Source of the DNA: Clostridia bacterium
GTDB taxonomy: Bacteria; Bacillota; Clostridia; Oscillospirales; Acutalibacteraceae
Assembly: GCA_024404015.1 (NCBI GenBank)
Contig: JAKSQQ010000004.1
Location: 1-42,357, forward strand
Length of the DNA: 42,357 bases
Direction of reading: 5' to 3'
Each line of letters starts with the position of its first letter. Position 1 is the stretch's first letter. Positions 34,166 through 42,357 of the stretch are shown in pieces. The position numbers were made by a program, and so were the translations under genes. Below the pieces are notes generated by a model. That model did not search any database, was not told the DNA's origin, and saw only the letters and a program-made list of their open reading frames with translations.

Positions 34166-34714
34166 TCAGTCTTCCTGTTTTTCCTGAGGAGCCGATGCTT
34201 CCGTTGAGGGGGCGGCGGCTTCGGTTGACGGATTAGTTACGGGCTCGCCGTTTTCGTCTGCAGCGGTGGTATCCTCCTGAGGGGAGGAGCTTCCCTGAGT
34301 TGAATCGGAGGCGGTGGTTTTCTGTACCGTATGGGAAACCACCTCTGTTGCGGGCTCGCCATTTTCGTCATAGATGGGATTTCCCTCGGCGTCGGTCACT
34401 GCCTTATGCTCGGTAACGACCTCTGTCTGGGGCTTTGTTTCCTTTGTTGTGTTGGGATACCAGTGAAGCGGCGTTGCATCGCCCAGAGTGTAGGTTTCGA
34501 TTGCTGTGTAGAATACTACTTCTCCGTCATCGTTTACCGATGATTTTTCCACTACCGTTGAACCCATTTCCGGCTCTGTAGTAGTGGTATTGCGGTTTGC
34601 ATCGGGACCGATTATTTTGAATTTAACCAGCAGAGCAAGTATTGCAAAAATTACGGCAACTGCAACGACTGCAATTGTGATGATGTTCTGCTGCTGCTTT
34701 TTGTCCATTGCCAT
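34166..34714 (-). CDS. Small single-pass membrane protein inside the glycogen operon
   Basis: 182 residues. A basic N-terminus (MDKKQQQN) is followed by one TM helix (~12-33) and a long low-complexity region rich in Thr, Glu, Ser and Pro, with an acidic tail. The short N-in start and one TM suggest a type II protein with the tail outside. No domain is recognised. It lies between glgD and glgA with 22-nt gaps on both sides, so it is co-transcribed with ADP-glucose enzymes. An alternative start lies 6 nt downstream. Function unknown. Confidence 0.75.
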   Translation of the reverse strand: MAMDKKQQQNIITIAVVAVAVIFAILALLVKFKIIGPDANRNTTTTEPEMGSTVVEKSSVNDDGEVVFYTAIETYTLGDATPLHWYPNTTKETKPQTEVVTEHKAVTDAEGNPIYDENGEPATEVVSHTVQKTTASDSTQGSSSPQEDTTAADENGEPVTNPSTEAAAPSTEASAPQEKQED

Positions 34715-34736
34715 GGTTATTATGTCTCTTTTCTTG

Positions 34737-35849
34737 TCAGATTACGATTCCCTTACCGATGTATATGGGATAATTTTCAGCGCCGCAGAGAGTTTTGCGT
34801 GAGCTGATTTTTACGTCCTTATCCGTAATGACGCATTCGATTTTTGCATTTTCACCGATTTCGGTATCCTGCATTATAATGGAATTTTTGACCTTTGCAC
34901 CCTTTGCGACAGTAACGCCTCTGAAGAGGATGCAGTTTTCAACCTCACCGTAAATCCTGCAGCCGTCGGCAACAAGTGACTCCTTTACCTTGGCGTTGAT
35001 GCCGTATTTTGAGGGAGTTCTGTCACCGGTTTTGGTGTAGATGGGTGAATCATCGCTGAAGAGGTAATTTCTTACCTCGGGCTTAAGCAGGTCAAGACTT
35101 GCTTCGTAATATGAAATTACGGATTCTATTGCCTTTACGTAGCCCTCGACTTTGTAGCCGAATACTCTGAGATTGGCGAGATTTTTAGCAAAGAGGGTTT
35201 CCATGTCGGATATTCTCTTTGAATTTGCCTCGTGGAGGAGTCTCTCAAGAAGAGTACGGCGAAGAAGAATGACATTCACCGATGTGTTGAGCTTCTTGTC
35301 ATAAGAATCCACGAAATTCGTTTCGGTAATTCTGCCATTCTCATCAATAATGAATGAGGTGGATTTTGAAAGATGGGAGGGAATCATTTCGGCGTATGCC
35401 TCAACCACGTCCGCATTCTTTTCAATGCTGAATTTCAGCATGTCCTCATAATCGATTTTGGAAATGATATTGCAATCCGTAAGCAGGACGTAGTCCTTGG
35501 CGGAATCGCTTATGTAACCGATATTGCCGTAAAGGGAGGAAACCTTGCCGTCTGACATACCGGATTCCCTGTTGCTGAAGGGAGGCAGAAGAGTAAGACC
35601 CTCTCTCTTTCTGTCAAGGTCCCAGACACTTCCGTTGCCGATATGGTCCATAAGTGAATGATAGTTTGAGTTTGTGAAGACACCTACCTGAGTGATGCCT
35701 GCGTTTACCATGCCCGAAAGGGGAAAGTCAATAAGACGGTAACGTCCCGCAAAGGGAACGGAGCCCATAGTCCTCATGGCTGTAAGCTCGGGAACGGATT
35801 CGTCATAAGCATTTGAAAAGATAAGACCGAGTACGTTCTTTGCTGCCAT
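34737..35849 (-). CDS. glgD: ADP-glucose pyrophosphorylase-like subunit GlgD
   Basis: 370 residues. The nucleotidyltransferase fold is followed by a left-handed beta-helix (hexapeptide) C-terminus. The N-terminal Gly-rich signature of GlgC (GGQGSRL) is replaced by SNAYDESV, typical of GlgD, which lacks or has little catalytic activity alone. In Firmicutes GlgC and GlgD act together as a heteromer making ADP-glucose. It starts within the glgC stop codon (ATAATG, 1-nt overlap). Confidence 0.94.
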   Translation of the reverse strand: MAAKNVLGLIFSNAYDESVPELTAMRTMGSVPFAGRYRLIDFPLSGMVNAGITQVGVFTNSNYHSLMDHIGNGSVWDLDRKREGLTLLPPFSNRESGMSDGKVSSLYGNIGYISDSAKDYVLLTDCNIISKIDYEDMLKFSIEKNADVVEAYAEMIPSHLSKSTSFIIDENGRITETNFVDSYDKKLNTSVNVILLRRTLLERLLHEANSKRISDMETLFAKNLANLRVFGYKVEGYVKAIESVISYYEASLDLLKPEVRNYLFSDDSPIYTKTGDRTPSKYGINAKVKESLVADGCRIYGEVENCILFRGVTVAKGAKVKNSIIMQDTEIGENAKIECVITDKDVKISSRKTLCGAENYPIYIGKGIVI

Positions 35850-37063
35850 TATTCTGCACCTCCCATGTCTTCGTCAACCATTGCTTTGGGAGCCACAACC
35901 GCATTATTGCCGATTGTTACTCCGTTGCCTACTACCGCAACACCCCAGTCGTCGATGTTGCTCATGCTTTCGGGGCTCATGCCTACGGTTGCACCTTCCT
36001 CAATGACGGCGTTTTCGGCTACGATTGAATACTGCACCGTGGCACCCTTTTTGATTATGGTGCCGGGCATTACGATTGAATATTTGACGTTTGCGCCTTC
36101 TTCAATTCTGACGTTTGCAAAGAGAACGGAGAAGTCAACGTTGCCGTGGATTTCACAGCCCTCCGTAATCATGGAGTTTTCGATTACGGAATCCTTGCCG
36201 GCAAAATGGGGAGGAGCAATGGGGCTTCTTGAATATATCTTCCAGTTATCGTCGTCAAGCTCAAGGTCTACCTTGGGATTGAGAAGGTCAAGGTTGGCGT
36301 CCCAGAGACTGTTTATGGTACCTACGTCTTTCCAGTAGCCGTCAAACTGATAGGCAAACATTCTTTCACCGTTTTCCTTCATTGCGGGGATAACGTCGTG
36401 ACCGAAGTCGTTGCCGCTGTTTTTGTTTGCTTCGTCTTCAATGAGATATTTGCGCAGCTTTTCCCAGGTGAATACATAAACACCCATGGATGCCTTGTTG
36501 CTTCTGGGATTTTTCGGCTTTTCTTCAAATTCGGAAATAGAGCCGTCGTCATTGAGAATCATAAGACCGAAGCGGCTTGCCTCTTCCCAGGGGACTTCAA
36601 GCATTGCAATGGTGCAGTCCGCATTCTTTTCCTTGTGGTAATCCAGCATCTTGGAATAGTCCATTTTGTAGATGTGGTCGCCTGAAAGAATGAGGACGTA
36701 TTCGGGATTGTATCTTTCAATGAAGTTGATGTTCTGATAAATGGCGTTTGCAGTACCCTTGTACCATTCGGTGCCTTTTATCTGCTGATAAGGGGAAAGA
36801 ATATGAACACCGCCGGCGGATCTGTCGAGATCCCAGGGCTGACCGTTGCCGATATAGTCGTTGAGAACAAGGGGCTGATACTGTGTAAGCACTCCTACGG
36901 TATATATGCCGGAGTTTACACAGTTGGAGAGAGGAAAGTCAATGATGCGATATTTACCGCCGTAGGGAACAGCGGGCTTTGCTATATTTTTTGTCAGGAT
37001 GCCGAGACGACTGCCCTGACCGCCTGCAAGAAGCATTGCTATGCATTCGGGTTTTCTTGCCAT
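35849..37063 (-). CDS. glgC: Glucose-1-phosphate adenylyltransferase
   Basis: 404 residues. The catalytic signature GGQGSRLG (14-21) and [19 protein letters not shown] are intact, with a hexapeptide beta-helix C-terminus. It makes ADP-glucose from ATP and glucose 1-phosphate, the committed step of glycogen synthesis. The start codon follows the glgB stop directly, with a strong AAGGAGG site in the glgB end. It is co-encoded with glgD, with which it probably forms the working enzyme. Confidence 0.97.
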   Translation of the reverse strand: MARKPECIAMLLAGGQGSRLGILTKNIAKPAVPYGGKYRIIDFPLSNCVNSGIYTVGVLTQYQPLVLNDYIGNGQPWDLDRSAGGVHILSPYQQIKGTEWYKGTANAIYQNINFIERYNPEYVLILSGDHIYKMDYSKMLDYHKEKNADCTIAMLEVPWEEASRFGLMILNDDGSISEFEEKPKNPRSNKASMGVYVFTWEKLRKYLIEDEANKNSGNDFGHDVIPAMKENGERMFAYQFDGYWKDVGTINSLWDANLDLLNPKVDLELDDDNWKIYSRSPIAPPHFAGKDSVIENSMITEGCEIHGNVDFSVLFANVRIEEGANVKYSIVMPGTIIKKGATVQYSIVAENAVIEEGATVGMSPESMSNIDDWGVAVVGNGVTIGNNAVVAPKAMVDEDMGGAE

Positions 37064-38962
37064 TTATTTATCCTCCTTGATTGTTTTCTTCCTTGAAGTG
37101 GATTTTATGTACATACAGCTGAGACCTTCAACATTGACCTCAATACTGTATTCATATCCGTGCATGGGAATCTTTTTTGCTCTTACCGAGCCGCAGGTGC
37201 TTTCACCCCGTCCGCCGTATTTTGCTTCGGCAGAGGAAAAGACTACTCTGTACGTGCCCGCCTTGGGTACACCGATGCGATAGCCGTTTCTCGTAACGTT
37301 AGTGAAATTGCAGAGGGTGATGATTTCGTTCTTTGACTTGTCACGACGCAGATAGGAAACCACGGAGTTTGTACTGTCGTCGCTGATTATCCAGTTGAAG
37401 CCGTCCCAACTGTAATCATCCTCCCAGAACGGGGGATTATCAAGATAAAATTTGTTCAGGTCTGCGCTGTACTGCTTAAGCTGACGGTGGGCTTCGTAAT
37501 CCAGAAGAAGCCAGTCAAGCTGCTGCTTGTAATTCCACTCAATGAACTGACCGAATTCACTGCCCATAAAGAGCAGCTTCTTTCCGGGGTGGGACATCAT
37601 ATATCCCAGGAATGAGCGGACACCTGCGAATTTTTCTTCGTAGCTTCCGGGCATCTTGTTTATGAGGGAGCATTTACCGTGAACTACCTCGTCGTGGGAG
37701 ATGGGAAGCACGAAATTCTCGGAAAAGGCGTAGAAGAATGAGAACGTAAGACAGTCGTGATTGAATTTTCTGAATATGCCGTCAAGTCCGAAATATCTGA
37801 GGCAGTCGTTCATCCAGCCCATATTCCATTTGAAATTGAAGCCGAGACCGCCGTCGTAGGTGGGTTTTGAAACCATTGGCCAGGAGGTACTTTCCTCGGC
37901 TATCATCATTACGTCGCCGTGTTCACGGAAGATTGATTCATTAAGCTTACGCAGGAAGGAGACGGCTTCCAGATTTTCCCTGCCGCCGTAGGCGTTGGGA
38001 ATCCATTTACCCTCATCTCTGTCGTAGTCAAGGTAAAGCATTGAGGCGACTGCGTCTACACGCAGACCGTCAATGTGATATTTTTCAATCCAGAGCATTG
38101 CACTTGACATGAGGAAGCTCTGCACCTCGGGTTTGCCGTAGTCAAATACCTTTGTCCCCCACTGATAATGCTCGCCCTTTTTGGGGTCTGCATATTCATA
38201 GCAGGGACCGCCGTCAAATTCGTAAAGACCGAAGGCGTCCTTCGGAAAATGGGCGGGAACCCAGTCAAGGATAACTCCGATACCTGCCTTGTGGGCGGAA
38301 TCAACGAAATATGCAAAATCCTCGGGAGTGCCGTACCTTGAGGTGGGAGCAAAGTAACCGGTTACCTGATAACCCCAGGAGCCGTCAAAGGGATGCTCCA
38401 TAACGGGGAGCAGCTCAATGTGGGTGTAACCCATTTCTTTGACGTAGGGAATGAGTCTGCCTGCAAGCTCACGGTAGGAAAGAGGATTGCCGTCATCGTA
38501 GAGCTGCCAGGAGCCGGCGTGCACCTCATAAATGTTGACGGGAGAGGAATAGACATCCTTTTGTCTGCGTTTATCCATCCATTTGGAATCGGTCCAGCCG
38601 AAATCAAGGTCGGGATAATATTTTGACGCCGTACCCGGTCTGGTTTCCGCGTGAAAGGCAAAGGGATCCGCCTTGTAAAAGGTCTTGCCGTTTTTTGCGG
38701 TTATGAGATATTTATAGCTGTCGTATTTGTTTACGCCCGACACGGTACATTCCCATATACCGTCGCTGATTTTAGACATGGGTGCGCTTTGGGAATCCCA
38801 ATTATTGAAATCACCCGTTACGCTGATTGCCGATGCATTGGGAGCCCAGACACGAAACACGGTTTTGTTTCCTTTTGCAGGGTGAGCGCCCATATATTCG
38901 TATGCCTTTGCGTTTGTGCCTTCATGGAAGAGATAAAGAGGAACGTTACTTTTTGACGCCAT
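37064..38962 (-). CDS. glgB: 1,4-alpha-glucan branching enzyme (GH13)
   Basis: 632 residues from the ATG at 38962, supported by GGAGAG 8 nt upstream. A CBM48 domain (~25-115) precedes the GH13 barrel: nucleophile D303 (RVDAVASM), acid/base E356 (AEESTSWP) and H423-D424 (SHDEVVHG). The C-terminal beta domain ends with a short basic tail. It creates alpha-1,6 branches in glycogen. It is the first gene of the operon, with promoter 38999-39027, and is divergent from the pseudokinase gene. Confidence 0.96.
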   Translation of the reverse strand: MASKSNVPLYLFHEGTNAKAYEYMGAHPAKGNKTVFRVWAPNASAISVTGDFNNWDSQSAPMSKISDGIWECTVSGVNKYDSYKYLITAKNGKTFYKADPFAFHAETRPGTASKYYPDLDFGWTDSKWMDKRRQKDVYSSPVNIYEVHAGSWQLYDDGNPLSYRELAGRLIPYVKEMGYTHIELLPVMEHPFDGSWGYQVTGYFAPTSRYGTPEDFAYFVDSAHKAGIGVILDWVPAHFPKDAFGLYEFDGGPCYEYADPKKGEHYQWGTKVFDYGKPEVQSFLMSSAMLWIEKYHIDGLRVDAVASMLYLDYDRDEGKWIPNAYGGRENLEAVSFLRKLNESIFREHGDVMMIAEESTSWPMVSKPTYDGGLGFNFKWNMGWMNDCLRYFGLDGIFRKFNHDCLTFSFFYAFSENFVLPISHDEVVHGKCSLINKMPGSYEEKFAGVRSFLGYMMSHPGKKLLFMGSEFGQFIEWNYKQQLDWLLLDYEAHRQLKQYSADLNKFYLDNPPFWEDDYSWDGFNWIISDDSTNSVVSYLRRDKSKNEIITLCNFTNVTRNGYRIGVPKAGTYRVVFSSAEAKYGGRGESTCGSVRAKKIPMHGYEYSIEVNVEGLSCMYIKSTSRKKTIKEDK

Positions 38963-38998
38963 AAAAAATTCTCTCCTCATTATAATAATACAGTATAA

Positions 38999-39027
38999 AT
39001 TATATCAGTAATATGTCCGTAAATCAA
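38999..39027 (-). promoter_or_regulatory. Promoter of the glgBCD-glgA operon
   Basis: On the minus strand TTGATT (39027-39022), 17-bp spacer, perfect TATAAT (39004-38999). The glgB start is about 37 nt downstream. This is the only clear promoter for the thirteen-gene minus-strand run. Confidence 0.75.
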
Positions 39028-39072
39028 GACCGCTTTGTAATTTTTGTGTCACTAAATTTTTAACGGATTATA

Positions 39073-39092
39073 AACATTTTGCCGAAAATGTT
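39073..39092. promoter_or_regulatory. Palindromic site between divergent promoters, candidate operator
   Basis: AACATTTT-GCCG-AAAATGTT is a perfect 8-bp inverted repeat with a 4-nt centre. It lies upstream of both the glgB promoter (-35 ends at 39027) and the kinase-like gene promoter (-35 starts at 39111), about 45 and 18 bp away respectively. The regulator is unknown. It is not a CcpA cre site. Confidence 0.45.
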
Positions 39093-39110
39093 ACAACTTT
39101 GTATTATTCG

Positions 39111-39139
39111 TTGACAAAGGAATAATCCTTTGATATAGT
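39111..39139 (+). promoter_or_regulatory. Promoter of the PASTA pseudokinase gene
   Basis: A perfect TTGACA (39111-39116), 17-bp spacer and TATAGT (39134-39139). The start codon is 43 nt downstream, with GGAAGGAG before it. Confidence 0.75.
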
Positions 39140-39182
39140 GCAGATAATCGGATATTATGCCGTTTTTCCGGAAGGAGTGAAG

Positions 39183-40919
39183 ATGTTGGTAAGTTCCGAA
39201 AATCTCTGCATGAGTTGTATGCACAATATCGGGGATGAGAAAAAATGCCCCCACTGCGGATATCACAGAGATACCGTTCAGCAGGTGCCTTTTCTTCCCG
39301 TTCGCACTTGTCTGGGCAACAGATATCTTGTGGGCAAAGTGCTTGACAGCGACGGAGAGGGAAATACATATATCGGTTGGGACCTTCAGGAGAAAGTACC
39401 CGTCAACATTAGAGAATTTTTGCCCGATAAGTTTACCGCAAGAGCTGCGGGAAATCCGGGTGTTCAGGTCGTGATGGGCTGCGAACAAATCTTTTTTGAG
39501 CTTAAAAAAAGCTTTGAGGAAATGTGGTCACGACTGTCCAAGCTCAGCGAAGTTTCCTGCCTTGTGACGGTTACCGATACGGTGCGTGCCTTCGGCACCA
39601 CATACGTTGTGTATGAACACATTGACGGCATTTCTCTCAGGGATTTCCTCCTCAGATCAAAGACGGGATTCGTTACCTGGGATAAGGCAAAGCAGCTTCT
39701 TATGCCCGTTCTTTCCACCCTGGGAGTGCTTCATCAGAACGGTATTATTCACAGAGGAATTTCACCGGATACTCTCATTATCGGAGAGGACGGAAAAATA
39801 AAAATCACCGGCTTTGCCGTCAGCGAAATGAGGACGGCGGGAGGCAGGATAAATCCCTCTCTCTGCGACGGTTATTCCGCCATTGAGCAGTACGGCTACA
39901 ACGCCCAGATGGGACCCTGGACTGATATTTATTCCTTCGGTGCGGTGCTTTACAGAGCCCTTATCGGTATGGACCCCATGAGTGCCAACGACAGAATGAA
40001 TCAGGACCGTCTTATGGTGCCGGGTAAATTTGCCGAGGTTATCCCCGCAGGTGTCATCAACGGACTTATTGATTCTCTTCAGATTCTTCCTCAGGACAGA
40101 GTAAGGTCTGCGGAAGCGCTCAGACAGGAGCTTATGTCTGCTCCCGCACCTCAGCCCCCGGTAATCACAAATCAGCCCGTTGAACCCGTACGCGAAACCC
40201 TGCCCGAAGATGCTCAGGAGAAACCTAAAAAACAGAAGAAGAGTAATTCTCCCGTGTCCATTATCATAAAGACCGTGCTCATTGTGATGTGCGTCTGCCT
40301 TGTTCTCGCCGTGGCGGCATGGGCAATATCAAAGCTGGCTCATTCAAGCACCTTCCGGGGCGAAACCACCTCCTCTGCGGGTGCAGAAGAAAAATTCGTT
40401 GTGGTGCCGGATTTCGTCAGAGGCGGTATCAGATACGACAGTACCCTTGCAAGCAGATATCCCGGGCTTGACATAGTCAAGGTGCCCGAGGAAACAGAGG
40501 ACAGTGAAAAAATCGGTTACGTAATCGGTCAGGATATTCCTGCGGGAAAGAGCGTTCCCAAGGGAACTACCGTAAGGGTCAACGTGGGTGTTGCACCTGC
40601 CGAATTTGAATTCCCCGACGTGGCGAAAATGGAAGAGGATGACGCAGTCAAAGCCCTTGAGGACCTGGGTCTTACCGTCAAGGTTGAGTATAACGACGAC
40701 GACAGTAATTTCGGTGTAGGTGAAGGCAACGTTCAGTACAGCTCCGTAAGTCCCGGAGCCACCGCCCATAAGGGACAGAAGGTCACAATCGTTGTTTATA
40801 AGCCCGACGAGAACGCTTCGGAAACCGTTGAAACAGAAACGAATCTTACAAGAATTGACGACACCGAAAGCACCGCAGTGCAGGTGACGGAAGAGTCCTC
40901 CGGCATTGACGAAAATTGA
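39183..40919 (+). CDS. Zinc-ribbon/PASTA membrane protein with a degenerate Hanks-type kinase domain (pseudokinase)
   Basis: 578 residues. The start at 39183 has GGAAGGAG upstream. An N-terminal zinc ribbon (C9/C12, C22/C25) precedes a protein-kinase fold (~45-320), a Pro/Lys-rich linker, a TM helix (~358-380) and two PASTA-like domains (~405-470 and ~474-540). The kinase core is altered at every key site: the VAIK Lys is Arg (R77, VNIREF), HRD is HRG (190-192) with S194 in place of the Lys, and DFG is TGF (209-211). The APE-like and DxWS regions survive (WTDIYSFG). It probably cannot phosphorylate. It may bind nucleotide or act as a scaffold that senses muropeptide or beta-lactam-like ligands through PASTA. 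Divergent from glgB. A strong terminator follows. Confidence 0.85.
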   Translation: MLVSSENLCMSCMHNIGDEKKCPHCGYHRDTVQQVPFLPVRTCLGNRYLVGKVLDSDGEGNTYIGWDLQEKVPVNIREFLPDKFTARAAGNPGVQVVMGCEQIFFELKKSFEEMWSRLSKLSEVSCLVTVTDTVRAFGTTYVVYEHIDGISLRDFLLRSKTGFVTWDKAKQLLMPVLSTLGVLHQNGIIHRGISPDTLIIGEDGKIKITGFAVSEMRTAGGRINPSLCDGYSAIEQYGYNAQMGPWTDIYSFGAVLYRALIGMDPMSANDRMNQDRLMVPGKFAEVIPAGVINGLIDSLQILPQDRVRSAEALRQELMSAPAPQPPVITNQPVEPVRETLPEDAQEKPKKQKKSNSPVSIIIKTVLIVMCVCLVLAVAAWAISKLAHSSTFRGETTSSAGAEEKFVVVPDFVRGGIRYDSTLASRYPGLDIVKVPEETEDSEKIGYVIGQDIPAGKSVPKGTTVRVNVGVAPAEFEFPDVAKMEEDDAVKALEDLGLTVKVEYNDDDSNFGVGEGNVQYSSVSPGATAHKGQKVTIVVYKPDENASETVETETNLTRIDDTESTAVQVTEESSGIDEN

Positions 40920-40933
40920 TTAACAGACAAAAA

Positions 40934-40974
40934 GGCAGGCACCTGCAATCAGCAAGTGCCTGCCGTATTTTATT
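40934..40974. terminator. Bidirectional terminator between convergent genes
   Basis: GGCAGGCAC (40934-40942) pairs perfectly with GTGCCTGCC (40956-40964), with a further TGC/GCA pairing inside. GTATTTTATT follows on the plus strand, and TTTTTGTCTG on the minus strand. Confidence 0.85.
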
Positions 40975-40975
40975 G

Positions 40976-42357
40976 TCAGAAATTGGTTTTGTATTTTGCT
41001 GCGAAGCAGTCAAAGCTATTATTTGCTGCGTCTGCATTTTGGTTTTTACCTTCAAACATGATGTCCTTTGAGGTGGAAACACCGTAAACCGACAGAATGG
41101 AATTTGAGTAAGCAACCGTGGTTGCCTTGTCACATTCGGAGCCGCCGAAATTCAGATAGGTAATTTTTCTGCCCTTATCGGAAATAACGTAGGCAAAGCC
41201 GTCGGCATCACCGTAGGATGAATATACCTCACCCGAGGCAGATTCGGAATAACCCGTTACAACGTAACCGTTCTTTACCCTTGCAATATCGGTAATCACG
41301 TCGTTTTTATCCCCCGTAAGACTCTGCTCCCAGCTCTTGTAACCCTGAGGATTGATTTTGACTATGTATGCGTCAAGTCCTCCTCCAACGGGCTTTCCGG
41401 AAACGGTTCCCTCCGTAATGCCTGCCTTGCAGTCATAATAACCGCCTGCAAGACATCCGCCTGCACCGTCAGCCGCAACGGAATTGAAATAATCTCTGCC
41501 GCCGGTGGTAAGGGTATAGTACCAGTTTTGGCTGAATGTGGGTGAATATTTAATGATTACGCATCCCAGTTTGCCTGCCACAAGACCGTTAAATGAAGCG
41601 TAATTTCCCTCTGTCGTAAGTGTTGAAACGGATGCGAATATATTGCCGTTTTCGTCTGTATCAACGTCGGTAAATTCCGAAGCGGCGGGACCTGCCAGAT
41701 ATTTCTTTGAAAGGATTTCTCCGTTGAAATCAATCTTCATCAGGAGGGCTCTGTTACAGCCGTAATCCGTACCTGACGTTATGGTAAAATCCCCTGAATT
41801 TGAGTCTGTACTTCCTGCGACTATAATGCCGTCAGTGGTGCCCGCAATGGCGTTGAAGCGGACGTTTTTATCTGCCGTAAAGGTCTTTGTCCATTGCTCG
41901 TTTCCGTTGAAGTCATACTTTGCAATGAATCCGGAGAGAACAAAGGTCCTGGGATTCATTGAGTAGCCGCAGACGTAGAGCTTGTTATAATAAACCGTGA
42001 TTCCCAGGGGATATACTTCCGGCGTAACACTCAGTTCATTTGTAAACCAGATCTGATTGCCGTCCTTGTCGGTTTTGCCCACAAATCCTTTAAGATAGGA
42101 ATTGCCGCAGAAATATGAATAATCGCCGACGGCAACAGAGTCGTTGACTCTTTCGTCATTTATGTCACCGAAGGTGGAAACCGTTTCACCCTCAACGGCG
42201 GGCTTGGAGCTTGTGGGAGTAATGGATGACCAGGTCAAAGGGTCGGATGATGGCTCGGTTGGGTCTGATGAGGGCTCGGTGGGATCAGAGGACGGCTCTG
42301 ATGACGGCTCTGATGAGGGCTCGGTGGGAACAGATGAGGGCTCCGTAACCGGCTCTG
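40976..42357 (-). CDS. Exported beta-propeller-like repeat protein with Pro/Ser/Glu/Asp linker (5' partial)
   Basis: The frame stays open past the window end, so the N-terminus is missing. In the visible part (about 460 residues), the first ~45 are EPSS/DPTEP-type repeats. About 415 residues follow with repeating strands such as GFIAKYDFNGNEQW, ALLMKIDFNGEI and CVIIKYSPTFSQNW, each with a hydrophobic strand, a polar turn and aromatic ends. The pattern fits a beta-propeller of the SBBP/PQQ-like kind. Such linker-plus-propeller proteins are usually surface-exposed. The TGA stop is 2 nt from the shared terminator. No enzymatic motif is visible. Ligand and length unknown. Confidence 0.75.
   Translation of the reverse strand, partial: EPVTEPSSVPTEPSSEPSSEPSSDPTEPSSDPTEPSSDPLTWSSITPTSSKPAVEGETVSTFGDINDERVNDSVAVGDYSYFCGNSYLKGFVGKTDKDGNQIWFTNELSVTPEVYPLGITVYYNKLYVCGYSMNPRTFVLSGFIAKYDFNGNEQWTKTFTADKNVRFNAIAGTTDGIIVAGSTDSNSGDFTITSGTDYGCNRALLMKIDFNGEILSKKYLAGPAASEFTDVDTDENGNIFASVSTLTTEGNYASFNGLVAGKLGCVIIKYSPTFSQNWYYTLTTGGRDYFNSVAADGAGGCLAGGYYDCKAGITEGTVSGKPVGGGLDAYIVKINPQGYKSWEQSLTGDKNDVITDIARVKNGYVVTGYSESASGEVYSSYGDADGFAYVISDKGRKITYLNFGGSECDKATTVAYSNSILSVYGVSTSKDIMFEGKNQNADAANNSFDCFAAKYKTNF

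Overview
The window looks like chromosomal core sequence from a gut-type Clostridia bacterium, probably Oscillospiraceae/Ruminococcaceae. The reasons are the Gram-positive SD sequences (AAGGAGG-like), a paired glgC/glgD, DUF6171 and DUF951 zinc proteins, RicT, Thr/Ser/Pro-rich linkers on exported proteins, and a lipoprotein and PASTA-type repertoire. No phage, IS element, CRISPR array, rRNA or tRNA was seen. The first and last genes run off the window. The species assignment is an inference from gene style.

Layout. (1) 1-4517, plus strand: a tightly overlapping signalling operon. It holds a membrane SpoIIE-type phosphatase with a fused anti-sigma-like ATPase domain, a small HD alarmone-hydrolase-like protein, a STAS domain fused to an APH-type kinase, and a free STAS protein. 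No sigma factor lies beside it. (2) 4692-6841: a secreted lipase-like protein convergent with a CPA-type cation/proton antiporter, with a shared terminator between them. (3) 7035-13960, plus: GH51 arabinofuranosidase, DUF6171, CAP-domain lipoprotein, DUF951, RF1, a TsaC/Sua5-CoaE fusion and an M18 aminopeptidase. (4) 14201-19891, plus: RlmI-like methyltransferase, PfkB kinase, an RlmB/TrmH-type methyltransferase interrupted by an in-frame TAG, and a 921-residue membrane protein that looks like a catalytically dead P-type ATPase. (5) 20181-25239, plus: RF2, a sugar-phosphate transferase, a VanY-type carboxypeptidase, a membrane M28 peptidase and a lipoprotein. (6) 25240-25592: a non-coding stretch rich in inverted repeats. 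(7) 25593-38962, minus: thirteen collinear genes with gaps of 31 nt or less, running glgB-glgC-glgD-(TM protein)-glgA-histidine phosphatase-citrate synthase-(membrane protein)-AEC transporter-queG-like-holB-ricT-phosphatase. (8) 39183-40919, plus: a zinc-ribbon/PASTA pseudokinase divergent from the glycogen operon. (9) 40976-42357, minus: a partial secreted repeat protein.

How they fit together. Housekeeping translation genes (prfA, prfB, tsaC, rlmI, rlmB), glycogen synthesis (glgBCDA), cell-envelope enzymes and signalling proteins are interleaved. The most unusual points are two degenerate enzymes (P-type ATPase-like and protein-kinase-like), two domain fusions (STAS-APH and TsaC-CoaE), the TAG-interrupted rRNA methyltransferase in a window where 36 other genes end only in TAA (18) or TGA (18), and several structured leaders or intergenic elements. 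Promoter calls are -35/-10 matches read by eye with 17-bp spacers.
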